Assembly: GCF_030285665.1 (NCBI RefSeq)
Contig: NZ_CP127295.1
Coordinates: 7,936,001-8,000,000 of the forward strand
Length of the DNA: 64,000 bases
Source of the DNA: Amycolatopsis mongoliensis
Lineage (GTDB): Bacteria; Actinomycetota; Actinomycetes; Mycobacteriales; Pseudonocardiaceae
Direction of reading: 5' to 3'
Made by a program: the position numbers and the translations under genes
The notes under the pieces: model-generated
Database searches by the model: none
Told to the model about the DNA's origin: nothing
What the model saw: only the letters and a program-made list of their open reading frames with translations
Shown here: positions 53,199 through 61,816 of the stretch, piece after piece
Position numbering within the stretch: the first letter of the stretch is position 1
Layout: the number at the start of each line of letters is the position of its first letter

Positions 53199-54307
53199 GG
53201 GCGGAAGAAGTCCCTCAGCTCCTGCGCGTAGCTCTCCGGCTCCTCGAACGCCGCGAAATGCCCGCCGCGGGCCGGTTCGCTGATGTGGACCGTGTTCGCC
53301 GACCGGTGCAGCCAGGCGCGCGGAGGCAGGACGACGTCACCCGCGAAGAGGGCGAATCCCGAGGGCACCTCGACGCGGCGGGCGAGCTGGGCCGGCGAGA
53401 TCGCCGCGTTCGCCCGGTACATCCGCATCGACGAGCCGATCGTCTGGGTCAGCCAGTAGATCGTGACGTTCGTGAGGATCTCGTCCTCGGTGAAGCGGAA
53501 GCCGTCGCTCCAGGACTGCATCTTCTCGACGATCCAGGCCGCCAGCCCGGCCGGTGAGTCGTTGAGCGCGGCCGCCACCGTCTGGGGCTTGGTGCGGTGC
53601 ATCGCCGCGTACGCGCCTTCGGAGGCGCCCCAGGCCGTCACCGTCGCCATCCAGTCGCGCTCTTCCGCCGTCAGCTCCGCCGGGTCGCCCGTGAAGACCG
53701 GCAGGCCTGCGTCGGTGCGGTGCACCGCCGCCACCCGATCGGGGTGATCGAGCGCCAGGTAGCGGCTCACGTGGCTGCCGATGTCCCCGCCCGCGGCGCC
53801 GAACCGCCGGTGCCCGAGCGCGTCCATCAGCTCGGCCCACAGGCCCGCGACCTCGATCGAATTGAGCGGGGTCGCCGGCCGCGAGGAGTACCCGAAGCCG
53901 GGCACGTCCGGGACGATCACGTCGAAGGCGTCGGCCGGATCGGCGCCGTGCGCGCCGGGGTCGGTCAGCAGCGGGATCACCTTGCTGTAGCGCCAGAACG
54001 AGTCGGGCCACCCGTGGGTGAGCACCAGCGGGAACGCCGGGCCGGCCGCCCGGACGTGCGCGTAGTGGATGTCGTGGCCGCCCAGCGAAACCTTGAACCG
54101 CGGGATGGCGTTCAGCTCGGCTTCGCGCGCGGGCCAGTCGAACCCGTCCGCCCAGTACGCGGCGAGCTCGCGCAGGTAGGCGACATCGGTGCCGGCCGAC
54201 CACCCGGCGTCCTCGGGTGCGTCCGGCCAGCGGGTCGCGCGCAGCCGGGTCCGGAGGTCTTCCAGGACCGCCGGGTCGGTCCGCGAGGCGAAGGGGCGAG
54301 GCGTCAT
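53186..54307 (-). CDS. Epoxide hydrolase (alpha/beta-hydrolase with EHN domain)
   Basis: 373 residues. The N-terminal ~95 residues form the epoxide-hydrolase N-terminal domain (VLEDLRTRLRATRWPDAPED and FDWPAREAELNAIPRFKVSL). HGWPDSFWRY (HGWP 98-101) is the oxyanion loop; GGDIGSHVSRYLALDHPDRV places the nucleophile Asp175; GGHFAAFEEPESYAQELRDF has the catalytic His near the C-terminus. It opens epoxides by water via an ester intermediate, as juvenile-hormone or microsomal epoxide hydrolases do. No signal peptide. Substrate unknown. Confidence 0.9.
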   Translation of the reverse strand: MTPRPFASRTDPAVLEDLRTRLRATRWPDAPEDAGWSAGTDVAYLRELAAYWADGFDWPAREAELNAIPRFKVSLGGHDIHYAHVRAAGPAFPLVLTHGWPDSFWRYSKVIPLLTDPGAHGADPADAFDVIVPDVPGFGYSSRPATPLNSIEVAGLWAELMDALGHRRFGAAGGDIGSHVSRYLALDHPDRVAAVHRTDAGLPVFTGDPAELTAEERDWMATVTAWGASEGAYAAMHRTKPQTVAAALNDSPAGLAAWIVEKMQSWSDGFRFTEDEILTNVTIYWLTQTIGSSMRMYRANAAISPAQLARRVEVPSGFALFAGDVVLPPRAWLHRSANTVHISEPARGGHFAAFEEPESYAQELRDFFRPYRS

Positions 54308-54316
54308 GTCCCGACC

Positions 54317-54808
54317 CTACGAGGCGAGCAAAGCGATTACTGCGGCCGACCTCGGCTCGTCGAGGAACCGCAGGCCCATGAAGTTGTCGCCCGCCGTGAA
54401 GCCGGGCAACGCCCAGATCTCCTCGTACGGCAGCCCGGCGCGCCGGTAGCGCCGCAGGCTGTAGACGTTGCTGAACAAGCACTTCCCCGGTTCGGGGTTC
54501 CACAGGCGCCGCGCGAACGCGGGATTCCGGAACCCGTGGCCCACCTCGGCGGTGGCCTGGACGTGCTTGCGGCCGGTGAACAGCACGACGTCGCCGGTGG
54601 TGACGGTGTCCATCCGGCGGTCGTACCTGTCCTTGGCACCCCAGAACCGGGCCCGGCCGTTCGCGTGCAGCGCGTTCAGCCGGGCGAGGTCGGCCGGGGC
54701 GAGCAGGTCGGCGAGCGCGCGGAAATCCACGGTCTTCTCGAGCGACTCCGCCCCGTACCGGCGGGCGTCGGGGGTGCCGTAGGAGGGCTGGATGAAGACC
54801 TGGGGCAC
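54317..54808 (-). CDS. Small protein, possibly PUA/EVE-like fold
   Basis: 163 residues. GDVVLFTGRKHVQATAEVGH followed by RLWNPEPGKCLFSNVYSLRR and GDNFMGLRFLDEPRSAAVIA recall EVE/PUA-like domains that bind modified nucleic-acid bases, where a 'GD-V-F' strand and a late 'N-F' strand frame the pocket. That is an impression from pattern only. The gene stands alone, 9 bp after the epoxide hydrolase start on the same strand, so the two could be co-transcribed. Confidence 0.45.
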   Translation of the reverse strand: MPQVFIQPSYGTPDARRYGAESLEKTVDFRALADLLAPADLARLNALHANGRARFWGAKDRYDRRMDTVTTGDVVLFTGRKHVQATAEVGHGFRNPAFARRLWNPEPGKCLFSNVYSLRRYRRAGLPYEEIWALPGFTAGDNFMGLRFLDEPRSAAVIALLAS

Positions 54809-54822
54809 CGCACCAAGCTAGC

Positions 54823-56238
54823 TCAGCCGCCGTGGGTGGTGTCGCTCTGGTAGTCCGTGTACGTGTATGGGTTGTCGAGGATCTTCGTCTCCGGGACGTC
54901 CGGGTTCATCCCCTTCAGCCACGCCTCCTCCCCCAGCTGCCCGCGCAGGTACCCGACTGTCTCCTCGACCTGCCGCCGGACCGCGGGGAGGTCCACGCCG
55001 GCCAGGCGGCCGTCGCGCTTGACCACCCTGCCGTTCACCAGGACCGTGTGGACGTCGCCGCGCTGGGCCTGGAACACCACGTGGCCGTACGGGTTCAGCA
55101 GCGGGAACGACACCGGGGAGTGGTCGTTCTTCAGCAGCACCACGTCCGCCTTCTTGCCCACCTCGAGGCTGCCGATGTCCGAGCGGCCCAGCGCCGCGGC
55201 GCCGCCGCGGGTGGCCCACTCCACCACCTGCTCGGCCCGCAGCGCCGCGTGCGTCACCGTCTCGCCCTTCGCGTGCGCCTCCAGGTGCTCACGCGACCGG
55301 TCCGCGCCCAGGGTCGTGCGCATCGCCGAGAACAGGTCGCCGCTCCACCAGACCGACGTGTCCATCGACAGCGACACCGGGATCCCGTACTGCCGCAGGG
55401 CCCACGTGGACGGGTAGCCCTGGCCCGCGCTCTGCTCGCTCTCCGTCGAGACCGACGCCGACCCGCCGGTCGCCGCGATCCGGTGGTAGGAGTCCGCCGA
55501 GAGGGACGCGCTGTGGACGTAGATCGTCTCCGGGGTCATGAAGCCGTGGTCGTGCATCAGCTTGATGCCCTCGTCGCCGGTCGCGCCCCAGACGCCCGCG
55601 TGCGTGGTCACCGGCACGCCCAGCTCGCGCGCCACCTCGAAGGCCGGCTTCTCCGGGAACGCCGGGTCGCCGGTGACGTCGAACGCGAGCTGGAAGCCCA
55701 GGTCGCCGCCCGTGCGCCGGGAGACGAAGTCGCGGAACTCGGGGGTGGCCGTCCACGTCGCCGGGGCGTCCTGGATGTTGCCGTAGGCCAGCACGAACCG
55801 GCCGGGCACGGCGTCGAGCGCGTCGGCCGCCGCATCGGCGTGCTGGGTGGTCTGCAGGCCGTGGGACCAGTCCACGGTGGTCGTGACGCCCGCCTCGAGC
55901 GCTTCCCACGCGCCGAGCAGGTTGCCCGCGTGGATGTCTTCGGGGCGGAACACCTTGCCCCATTCGAGGTAGTACCAGACGAAGTACTGCGTGAGCGTCC
56001 AGTCGGCGCCGTAGCCGCGCATGGCCGTCTGCCACAGGTGCCGGTGCGTGTCGATCATCCCCGGCATGACGATGCCGCCCGCGGCGTCGATCTCGGTCGT
56101 TCCCGCCGGCACTTCGAGGGCCGGGCCGATCGCGGCGATCTCGTCGCCGGTGACCAGGACGTCTTCGCCGGGCAGCACCCGGTGGTCGTCGTCGAGGGTC
56201 AGTACGGTGCCGCCCCGCAGGACGATCGATCCGGACAT
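54823..56238 (-). CDS. Amidohydrolase of the cytosine/TRZ-ATZ deaminase-like class
   Basis: 471 residues from the ATG at 56238, after GGAGGCAGCG. IVMPGMIDTHRHLWQTAMRG supplies the HxH metal pair; VPVTTHAGVWGATGDEG and IYVHSASLSADSYHRIA supply the later histidines; VSLSMDTSVWWSGDLFSAMR the Asp. The C-terminal LEVGKKADVVLLKND is a hallmark of this subclass. Such enzymes deaminate or dechlorinate heterocycles. It is divergent from iclR, with a 15-bp operator dyad just upstream of its start shared with the CoA-transferase promoter. Confidence 0.87.
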   Translation of the reverse strand: MSGSIVLRGGTVLTLDDDHRVLPGEDVLVTGDEIAAIGPALEVPAGTTEIDAAGGIVMPGMIDTHRHLWQTAMRGYGADWTLTQYFVWYYLEWGKVFRPEDIHAGNLLGAWEALEAGVTTTVDWSHGLQTTQHADAAADALDAVPGRFVLAYGNIQDAPATWTATPEFRDFVSRRTGGDLGFQLAFDVTGDPAFPEKPAFEVARELGVPVTTHAGVWGATGDEGIKLMHDHGFMTPETIYVHSASLSADSYHRIAATGGSASVSTESEQSAGQGYPSTWALRQYGIPVSLSMDTSVWWSGDLFSAMRTTLGADRSREHLEAHAKGETVTHAALRAEQVVEWATRGGAAALGRSDIGSLEVGKKADVVLLKNDHSPVSFPLLNPYGHVVFQAQRGDVHTVLVNGRVVKRDGRLAGVDLPAVRRQVEETVGYLRGQLGEEAWLKGMNPDVPETKILDNPYTYTDYQSDTTHGG

Positions 56239-56262
56239 CGCTGCCTCCGATTGCGTACACTC

Positions 56263-56277
56263 GTCCGCTCTGCGGAC
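56263..56277. promoter_or_regulatory. IclR operator candidate upstream of the amidohydrolase
   Basis: GTCCGC-TCT-GCGGAC is a perfect 6-bp-arm dyad 25-39 bp before the amidohydrolase start. The same pattern, GTCCGT-CAG-ACGGAC, lies at 57235-57249 before the CoA-transferase gene. Confidence 0.6.
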
Positions 56278-56389
56278 ACTCAACGGGTGGAGTCACCTTT
56301 GCCCAGTGCCGCGCCGGTGTCAATGCCTGCCGATGCCTGCCGATCTCCGCCGCTACGCTGCGGGCAGGACTGCCAGAGGGAGGTCGCGC

Positions 56390-57199
56390 ATGCCACGCGA
56401 GGGAACGGGTCCCGACTTCATCGAAGCGCTGGCGCGCGGGCTCGAGGTGATCACCGCGTTCGAGCCGCACCGGCCGGAGATGACGCTGGCCGAGGTGGCG
56501 ACCGCCGCCGGCCTGGCCCGCCCGACCGCGCGCCGGATCCTGCTCACCCTGGAAGAGCTCGGGTACGTCCGCGCCGGCGGGCGCGGCTACGCCCTGACCC
56601 CGCGCGTGCTCGGCCTCGGCGTCGCCTACGTGCGCTCGATGGGCCTGTGGGACATCGCCCGGCCGCATCTGGAACGCCTGGTGGCGCGCACGAACGAGTC
56701 GTGCTCGATCGCCCAGCTCGACGGCTCCGACATCGTCTACGTCGCCCGGGTCGCAGTGCCGAAGATCGTCGGGCTGAGCGTCCAGATCGGCACCCGATTC
56801 CCCGCCCTGCCGACGTCGCTGGGCAAGGTCCAGCTCGCCGCCCTGCCGCCGGACGAGCTGGAGGTGGTGCTGGCCCAGCCGACCCGCTCCGGGCTGGTCC
56901 CGCGCTGGCAGCCGGACCGGGTCGAGCGCGACGCCGAGCTGCGCGAGGTCCGCGCCCGCGGCTGGGCGCTCACCGACGAGCAGCTCGCGCTGGGCATCCG
57001 CTCGGTGGCCGCGCCGCTGCGGGACGGCTCGGGCCGGGTGATCGCCGGGGTCAACGTCAACTGCCACGCCGCCGAGACGCCGGTGGAGCGGCTCCTGGAG
57101 CACCACCTGCCGCTGCTGCTGCAGGCCGCCGGGGAGATCAGCGCCGACTTCGCGCGGCTGCACGACGTCCCGCACGTGACCGTGCCCGCGGTGTCTTGA
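56390..57199 (+). CDS. IclR-family transcriptional regulator
   Basis: 269 residues from the ATG at 56390 with RBS GAGGGAGG. N-terminal winged helix MTLAEVATAAGLARPTARRI then LLTLEELGYVRAGGRGYAL; C-terminal effector domain NESCSIAQLDGSDIVYVARV, PALPTSLGKVQLAALPPDEL and GVNVNCHAAETPVERLLEHH, as in PcaR/PobR-type regulators of aromatic catabolism. It sits between the divergent amidohydrolase and the CoA-transferase gene, and both have the same 15-bp dyad at their promoters. It likely controls the whole cluster in response to an aromatic intermediate. Confidence 0.93.
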   Translation: MPREGTGPDFIEALARGLEVITAFEPHRPEMTLAEVATAAGLARPTARRILLTLEELGYVRAGGRGYALTPRVLGLGVAYVRSMGLWDIARPHLERLVARTNESCSIAQLDGSDIVYVARVAVPKIVGLSVQIGTRFPALPTSLGKVQLAALPPDELEVVLAQPTRSGLVPRWQPDRVERDAELREVRARGWALTDEQLALGIRSVAAPLRDGSGRVIAGVNVNCHAAETPVERLLEHHLPLLLQAAGEISADFARLHDVPHVTVPAVS

Positions 57200-57234
57200 C
57201 CATCACCGCACTCGGGAGGAAACTGCGGACAAGA

Positions 57235-57249
57235 GTCCGTCAGACGGAC
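57235..57249. promoter_or_regulatory. IclR operator candidate upstream of the CoA-transferase gene
   Basis: GTCCGT-CAG-ACGGAC is a perfect 6-bp-arm dyad just before the start at 57255. A third half, GCGGAC (57225-57230), lies next to it. Same pattern as at 56263-56277. Confidence 0.6.
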
Positions 57250-57254
57250 AGGAA

Positions 57255-58427
57255 GTGAGGATCCGGGTGGAACACAGCGCAGCCGGCCCGTTGTCCGGGC
57301 TGCTGGTCGCGGACTTCTCCCGGGTGCTCGCCGGGCCCTACGCCACCATGCTGCTCGCCGATCTGGGTGCCGAGGTCGTCAAGGTCGAAGGGCCGCAGGG
57401 CGACGAGACGCGCACGTGGATGCCGCCGGTGCGCGGGGACGTTTCGACGTACTACCTCGGCGTGAACCGCGGGAAGCGCTCCATCGCGCTCGACCTGCGC
57501 GAGGAGGCCGACGCCGCCGTCGCCCGCGAGCTGGCGGCCCGCGCGGACGTGGTGATCGAGAACTTCAAGCCCGGCGGCCTGGCCAAGTACGGCCTGGACT
57601 ACGACGCCGTCAAGACGGCCAACCCCGGCAGCGTCTACGCCTCGATCAGCGGCTTCGGCTCGGGTGAAGGACGGCACGTGCCCGGCTACGACCTGATGGT
57701 GCAGGCGATCTCGGGGCTGATGAGCCTGACCGGCGACCCGGACGGCCCGCCGTACCGGGCCGGGATCTCGGTCTTCGACGTGATGGCGGGCAACCACGCG
57801 GTGATCGGCATCCTCGCCGCGCTGCGCCACCGCGACGCGACCGGCGAGGGACAGCACGTCGAGGTCAATCTGCTGTCTTCGGCGTTGACCGGGCTGGTCA
57901 ACCACAGCTCGGCCTACGTCGCCGGCGGGGTGGTGCCGTACCGGATGGGCAACGCGCACCCCAGCGTCTTCCCCTACGAGCCGTTGCCCACCGCCGACCA
58001 CGACCTGATCGTCGCCGCGGCCAACGACGGGCAGTTCCGCCGGCTGTGCGAAGTCCTCGGGCTGCCGGACGTCCCGGACGACCCGCGCTTCGCCCGCAAC
58101 GCCGACCGCACGAAGAACCGCGAGGAGCTCCGGCCGCTCCTGGTCGAGCGCCTCGCGGAACGCGGCGCGGTGGAGTGGTTCGACGCGCTGACGAAGGTCG
58201 GCGTCCCGTGTGGACCGATCAACACCATCGACGGCGGCTTCGCGATGGCCGAGCGCTTCGGGCTCGACCCGATCGTCGAGGTCGGCGACGGCGACCGCGC
58301 CGTCCCCACCACCCGCCACCCGATCCGGTTCTCCGCCACCCCCGCCGCCTACCGGCTCCCGCCGCCGGAGCTCGACGAACACGGCGCCGAACTGCGCGCC
58401 TGGCTCACGGAGACCACGGATGACTGA
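57255..58427 (+). CDS. CaiB/BaiF family CoA-transferase
   Basis: 390 residues from the GTG at 57255; the GTG at 57267 is better placed relative to GTGAGGAT. Family III CoA-transferase pattern: GLLVADFSRVLAGPYATMLL, DLGAEVVKVEGPQGDETRTW, FKPGGLAKYGLDYDAVKTAN and the conserved Asp in GYDLMVQAISGLMSLTG. It moves CoA between carboxylic acids. It overlaps the citryl-CoA-lyase-like gene by 8 bp, so the pair could form citryl-CoA-type or hydroxy-acyl-CoA thioesters and then cleave them. Expression probably follows IclR. Confidence 0.9.
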   Translation: MRIRVEHSAAGPLSGLLVADFSRVLAGPYATMLLADLGAEVVKVEGPQGDETRTWMPPVRGDVSTYYLGVNRGKRSIALDLREEADAAVARELAARADVVIENFKPGGLAKYGLDYDAVKTANPGSVYASISGFGSGEGRHVPGYDLMVQAISGLMSLTGDPDGPPYRAGISVFDVMAGNHAVIGILAALRHRDATGEGQHVEVNLLSSALTGLVNHSSAYVAGGVVPYRMGNAHPSVFPYEPLPTADHDLIVAAANDGQFRRLCEVLGLPDVPDDPRFARNADRTKNREELRPLLVERLAERGAVEWFDALTKVGVPCGPINTIDGGFAMAERFGLDPIVEVGDGDRAVPTTRHPIRFSATPAAYRLPPPELDEHGAELRAWLTETTDD

Positions 58428-59211
58428 CCCTGCTTACGAAACGGCGCTCGGATCGTCCACGAAGGACAAGATCACCCTGCTCGGCCAGGACCTCGCCGAG
58501 GACGTCATGGGCACCGTCGGCTTCGGCGAGCTGGCCTTCTGGCTCGCGACGCAACGCCGTCCGTCCCCCGGGGAGACCCGGGTCTTCGAAGCGGTGCTGG
58601 CCGCGCTCGCCGACCACGGCTTCACCCCGACCGCGATCGTCACCCGGCTGACCTACCTGTCCGCGCCCGACTCCGTCCAGGGCGCGCTGGCCGCCGGCCT
58701 GCTCGGCGGCGGGTCGCGTTTCCTCGGCGTCACCGAGGACTGCGGCCGGTTCCTGCACGACGTCCTCGCCACCGCCGAGCGGCCGACGGACGAGGCGGGC
58801 TGGGACGCACTCGCCCTCGAGACCGTCGAAAACCGCCGGGCCGAAAAGAAGTTCGTCCCCGGGCTCGGGCACCACGTGCACAAGGACGGCGACCCGCGGA
58901 CCCGGCGGCTGTTCGAGATCGCCGACGAAGAGGGCCTGCGCGGCCCGCACCTGGAGCTGTTCGCCGCCATCGGCCGCGTGCACCCGCAGGTGCTGGGGAA
59001 GACGCTGCCGCTCAACGGCGCCGGCGTCTGCGGGGCCGCGCTGGCCGACCTCGCGCTGCCGCTGGAGCTGCTGCGCGGGTTCGCGCTGCTGGCCCGGACC
59101 GCGGGGCTCATCGGCCAGCTCGCCGAGGAGCTGCGCCACCCGGTCGCGAACGACATCTTCCTGTCGGTCGACCTGAACAACCGGCCGGTCCCCCCGGACC
59201 CGCAACGCTGA
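58420..59211 (+). CDS. Citryl-CoA lyase-like protein (citrate-synthase fold)
   Basis: 263 residues, about the size of the C-terminal catalytic part of citrate synthase. VPGLGHHVHKDGDPRTRRLF corresponds to the citrate-synthase GFGHxxYxxxDPR motif with its catalytic His, and NGAGVCGAALADLALPLELL lies in the region of the later catalytic Asp. Short proteins of this kind are annotated citryl-CoA lyase: they cleave citryl-CoA or related 3-hydroxy-3-carboxyacyl-CoA. With a CoA-transferase next to it, it probably completes degradation of a tricarboxylic or branched dicarboxylic intermediate. Substrate is inference. Confidence 0.85.
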   Translation: MTDPAYETALGSSTKDKITLLGQDLAEDVMGTVGFGELAFWLATQRRPSPGETRVFEAVLAALADHGFTPTAIVTRLTYLSAPDSVQGALAAGLLGGGSRFLGVTEDCGRFLHDVLATAERPTDEAGWDALALETVENRRAEKKFVPGLGHHVHKDGDPRTRRLFEIADEEGLRGPHLELFAAIGRVHPQVLGKTLPLNGAGVCGAALADLALPLELLRGFALLARTAGLIGQLAEELRHPVANDIFLSVDLNNRPVPPDPQR

Positions 59212-59222
59212 GAGGAACGCCG

Positions 59223-60083
59223 ATGCAGCTCGTCACCGAGGACAACATCACCGAGCTCGCCGCGCAGCGCTGGGCGAGCGCGCACGATCCGCGCACGGCG
59301 CAGGTCATGGCCGCTCTCGTCCGGCACCTGCACGCCTTCGCCCGCGAGGTGCGGCTGAGCGAGACCGAGTGGATGGCGGCCATGCGGTGGCTGGCCGAAA
59401 CCGGGCAGATCAGCGACGAGAAGCGCGAGGAGTTCATCCTGGCCTCCGACGTGCTCGGCCTGAGCATGCTGGTGGTGCAGATGAACCACGCCTTCGACGC
59501 CGAAGCGACCCCGGCCACCGTGCTCGGCCCGTTCCACATCGACGGTTCGCCGGAGAAGGAGTTCGGCGGCGACATGTCCGACGGCCTGCCCGGCACGCCG
59601 CTGTACATCACCGGCACCGTCACCGGGCTCGACGGCTCCCCCGTCACCGGCGCGGTCCTCGACGTCTGGCAGGCCGACGAAGAAGGCGCGTACGAGTCGC
59701 AGATCCCGGACATCGACGAAGCCCGGTTGCGCGCGAAGTACGCCACCCGCGCGGACGGGACCTACTGCCTGCGCACGATCGCGCCCAAGGGCTACTCGAT
59801 CCCGATGGACGGCCCGGTCGGCACGCTCATCCGCGGCACCGACATCAGCCACTTCCGCCCGGCCCACGTGCACTTCCTGATCAACGCGGCCGGCTACGAG
59901 CCGCTGATCACGCACCTGTTCCAGGAGGGCGCCGAATACCTCGACAGCGACGTCGTGTTCGGCACCAAGCAGGAGCTGGTCGTGTCGTTCGAGCACCGCG
60001 AACCCGGGCCGACGCCCGACGGCGGCGAGTCGGCACAGCCGTGGCTCGAGGCGCATTACGACTTCGTCCTCCAGCCCGTCTGA
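59223..60083 (+). CDS. Intradiol ring-cleavage dioxygenase, hydroxyquinol 1,2-dioxygenase-like
   Basis: 286 residues with the N-terminal helical linker domain (~1-100) and the catalytic beta-sandwich (~100-286). All four non-haem Fe(III) ligands are seen: Tyr157 in GAYESQ, Tyr191 in PKGYSIPMDGPVG, His215 and His217 in RPAHVHF. ATVLGPFHIDGSPEKEFGGD is typical of the hydroxyquinol/catechol 1,2-dioxygenase family. It splits a catechol or hydroxyquinol ring to a muconate or maleylacetate. RBS GAGAGGAA, 11 bp after the lyase gene, same operon. Confidence 0.9.
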   Translation: MQLVTEDNITELAAQRWASAHDPRTAQVMAALVRHLHAFAREVRLSETEWMAAMRWLAETGQISDEKREEFILASDVLGLSMLVVQMNHAFDAEATPATVLGPFHIDGSPEKEFGGDMSDGLPGTPLYITGTVTGLDGSPVTGAVLDVWQADEEGAYESQIPDIDEARLRAKYATRADGTYCLRTIAPKGYSIPMDGPVGTLIRGTDISHFRPAHVHFLINAAGYEPLITHLFQEGAEYLDSDVVFGTKQELVVSFEHREPGPTPDGGESAQPWLEAHYDFVLQPV

Positions 60084-60088
60084 CGCCG

Positions 60089-61042
60089 GTGCGCGCGGCG
60101 GAGATCCGGGCGGCGGGCGGTTCCCCGGTGGTGACCGACCGGCCGGTGCCCGAGCCCGGGGCGGGCGAGGTCGCGGTGAGCGTCACGGCGGCGCCGATCA
60201 CCCCGCTCGACCTGCTCTGCGCGTCCGGTACGTCCTACTTCGGCCGGCCCGAGACGCCTTACGTGCCGGGAGTCCAGGGGGTCGGCGTGCTGACCCGCCC
60301 GACGCCGACCGAGCCGGCCGGCACCCCGGTCTGGTTCGCCACGACCGCGGGCATGCGGCCCGGGGACGGCAGCATGGCCGAGCACGCCGTCGCCGCGCCG
60401 GGCGATCTCGTCATCCTGCCGTCCGGGGCGGACCACGCGCTCGTGGCGGCGCTCGGGCTGTCGGCGGTGGCGGCCTGGATGTGCTTGACCTGGAAGGGAA
60501 ACCTCATCCCCGGCGAGACCGTGCTCGTCCTCGGCGCCGGCGGCGTGGTCGGCCAGTCGGCCGTGCAGCTGGCCCGCGTGGCCGGGGCCGGCCACGTCGT
60601 CGCGTGCGCGCGCTCGGACGCCGCGTTGGAGCGGGCCCGGCGGCTCGGCGCGGACAGCGTGGTGCGGCTGGCCGAGCACGACGACGTCGAAAGCCTGGCG
60701 CGGCGGCTCGGCGACGTCCCGGTCGACCTGGTGATCGACCCGGTGTCCGGGATCCCGGCCGCGGCGGCGCTGCGCACGCTGCGCCCGGGCGGGCGGCTGG
60801 TGAACCTCGGCGGCGCGGCCGGCGACGAGTGCCCGGTGTCCTCGGCCGTGCTGCGCAGCAGGTCGCTGCACATCCACGGCTACACGAACAACGAGCTCGA
60901 CGCCGACCGCCGCCGCGAAGCGCTGCTCACGGTGGTGGGGCACGCGATGTCCGGGACGCTCACCGTCGACTACGAGCGCGTCCCGCTGACCGAAGCCGCC
61001 GGCGCGTGGACCCGGCCGGGCCGGATCGTGCTGGTGCCCTGA
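60089..61042 (+). CDS. Zinc-independent MDR oxidoreductase (quinone-reductase/alcohol-dehydrogenase-like)
   Basis: 317 residues, GTG start 5 bp after the dioxygenase stop. Medium-chain dehydrogenase pattern: AGEVAVSVTAAPITPLDLLC, GRPETPYVPGVQGVG, then the NAD(P) motif VLVLGAGGVVGQSAVQLARV and GGRLVNLGGAAGDECP. The catalytic zinc ligand Cys is replaced in the usual position, so it is the quinone-reductase-like branch. In this cluster it could reduce maleylacetate, although it is not related to known maleylacetate reductases. Confidence 0.82.
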   Translation: MRAAEIRAAGGSPVVTDRPVPEPGAGEVAVSVTAAPITPLDLLCASGTSYFGRPETPYVPGVQGVGVLTRPTPTEPAGTPVWFATTAGMRPGDGSMAEHAVAAPGDLVILPSGADHALVAALGLSAVAAWMCLTWKGNLIPGETVLVLGAGGVVGQSAVQLARVAGAGHVVACARSDAALERARRLGADSVVRLAEHDDVESLARRLGDVPVDLVIDPVSGIPAAAALRTLRPGGRLVNLGGAAGDECPVSSAVLRSRSLHIHGYTNNELDADRRREALLTVVGHAMSGTLTVDYERVPLTEAAGAWTRPGRIVLVP

Positions 61043-61576
61043 TCAGCGGCCGTAGCCCTCGGCGGCCAGCACCTTCCCCATCTGCTCGTAGGCCGCCGGG
61101 TCCTCCGGCGCGATGGTGGCCAGTCCGTCGACGTAGCGGTTGTACATGCAGAACGCCGCCGCGATGAGCACGGTGTCGTGCAGTTCGAGGTCCGTCGCCC
61201 CTTCGGTGCGGGCCGCGGCGACGAGCTCCTCGGTGACCGCGCGGCCGGTCTCGCGGGTCGCGAGTGCGATCCGCAACAGGGCCTTGATCTTCTCCGAGAC
61301 GGGAGCGTCGTCGACGCCGGCGCACGCCGCGTCCACCACCGGGCGGCCGCCTTCGAGGGTTTCGGCCGCGGCGGCGGCGTGGCTGCCGTGGCAGAAGCGG
61401 CATTCGTTGCCGTTCGACACCACGGCCGCGATCAGCTCGCGCTCGCCGATCGTCAGCGTGCTCGGCCCGCGCAGGAGGGTCTGTGCCAGGTGGTTCAGCG
61501 GCACCGCGGTCTCCGGGCGGTAGGCCATCAGCGCCCGGATCCCGGGTAGCTGGGGGTCGAGCGGGATGTGCGGCAT
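61043..61576 (-). CDS. Carboxymuconolactone-decarboxylase/AhpD-like protein
   Basis: 177 residues from the ATG at 61576, after GAGGAGGAA. STLTIGERELIAAVVSNGNE followed by CRFCHGSH carries the CxxCxxxH redox/proton-relay motif of AhpD-like proteins, and LHDTVLIAAAFCMYNRYVDG is the second conserved helix. It may act on a muconolactone in the aromatic pathway, or as a peroxidase-type redox protein. Convergent with the oxidoreductase gene, with stops directly abutting, so it is a separate transcript. Confidence 0.87.
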   Translation of the reverse strand: MPHIPLDPQLPGIRALMAYRPETAVPLNHLAQTLLRGPSTLTIGERELIAAVVSNGNECRFCHGSHAAAAAETLEGGRPVVDAACAGVDDAPVSEKIKALLRIALATRETGRAVTEELVAAARTEGATDLELHDTVLIAAAFCMYNRYVDGLATIAPEDPAAYEQMGKVLAAEGYGR

Positions 61577-61624
61577 CGGTTCCTCCTCGCGGGGGTGACG
61601 ATCTTCCCGTGGAGTCTTTCGGGT

Positions 61625-61670
61625 GGCGGCGGCCCGGCCAACCTCCGCGTTGCGCAACCGGGCCGCCGCC
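61625..61670. repeat. GC-rich inverted repeat between two gene remnants/promoters
   Basis: GGCGGCGGCCCGG (61625-61637) pairs perfectly with 61658-61670 over a 20-base loop. It lies directly after the truncated frame at 61678-61782 on the minus strand and is probably that lost gene's terminator. Confidence 0.55.
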
Positions 61671-61677
61671 GAAAGGC

Positions 61678-61782
61678 TCAGCCGACGGTGAAGTCGTCGG
61701 CGTAGAGGGCACTTTGGCCGTACCAGCCGTGGACGTACACCGTGCCGCGGCGTACCACGGCGAGAACGTCTTCAGGGTTGGA
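61678..61782 (-). pseudogene. C-terminal remnant of a secreted protein-like gene
   Basis: On the minus strand the frame between two stops reads, near its end, RRGTVYVHGWYGQSALYADD followed by FTVG and a stop. It has no start codon in a usable position and is only ~34 codons. The beta-strand text looks like the end of a carbohydrate-binding or glycoside-hydrolase domain. A terminator-like hairpin follows and a DasR-like site lies upstream, as if the body of a gene had been deleted. Confidence 0.4.
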
Positions 61783-61800
61783 TCAGACCACTATCGACGT

Positions 61801-61816
61801 CAAGGTCTAGACCACT
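61801..61816. promoter_or_regulatory. DasR-responsive-element-like site (dre)
   Basis: CAAGGTCTAGACCACT contains the perfect palindrome GGTCTAGACC (61804-61813) and matches the Streptomyces dre consensus ACTGGTCTAGACCACT at 13 of 16 positions. AGACCACTA is repeated at 61785-61793 and 61809-61817. DasR is a GntR-family regulator of chitin/N-acetylglucosamine use. Confidence 0.55.
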
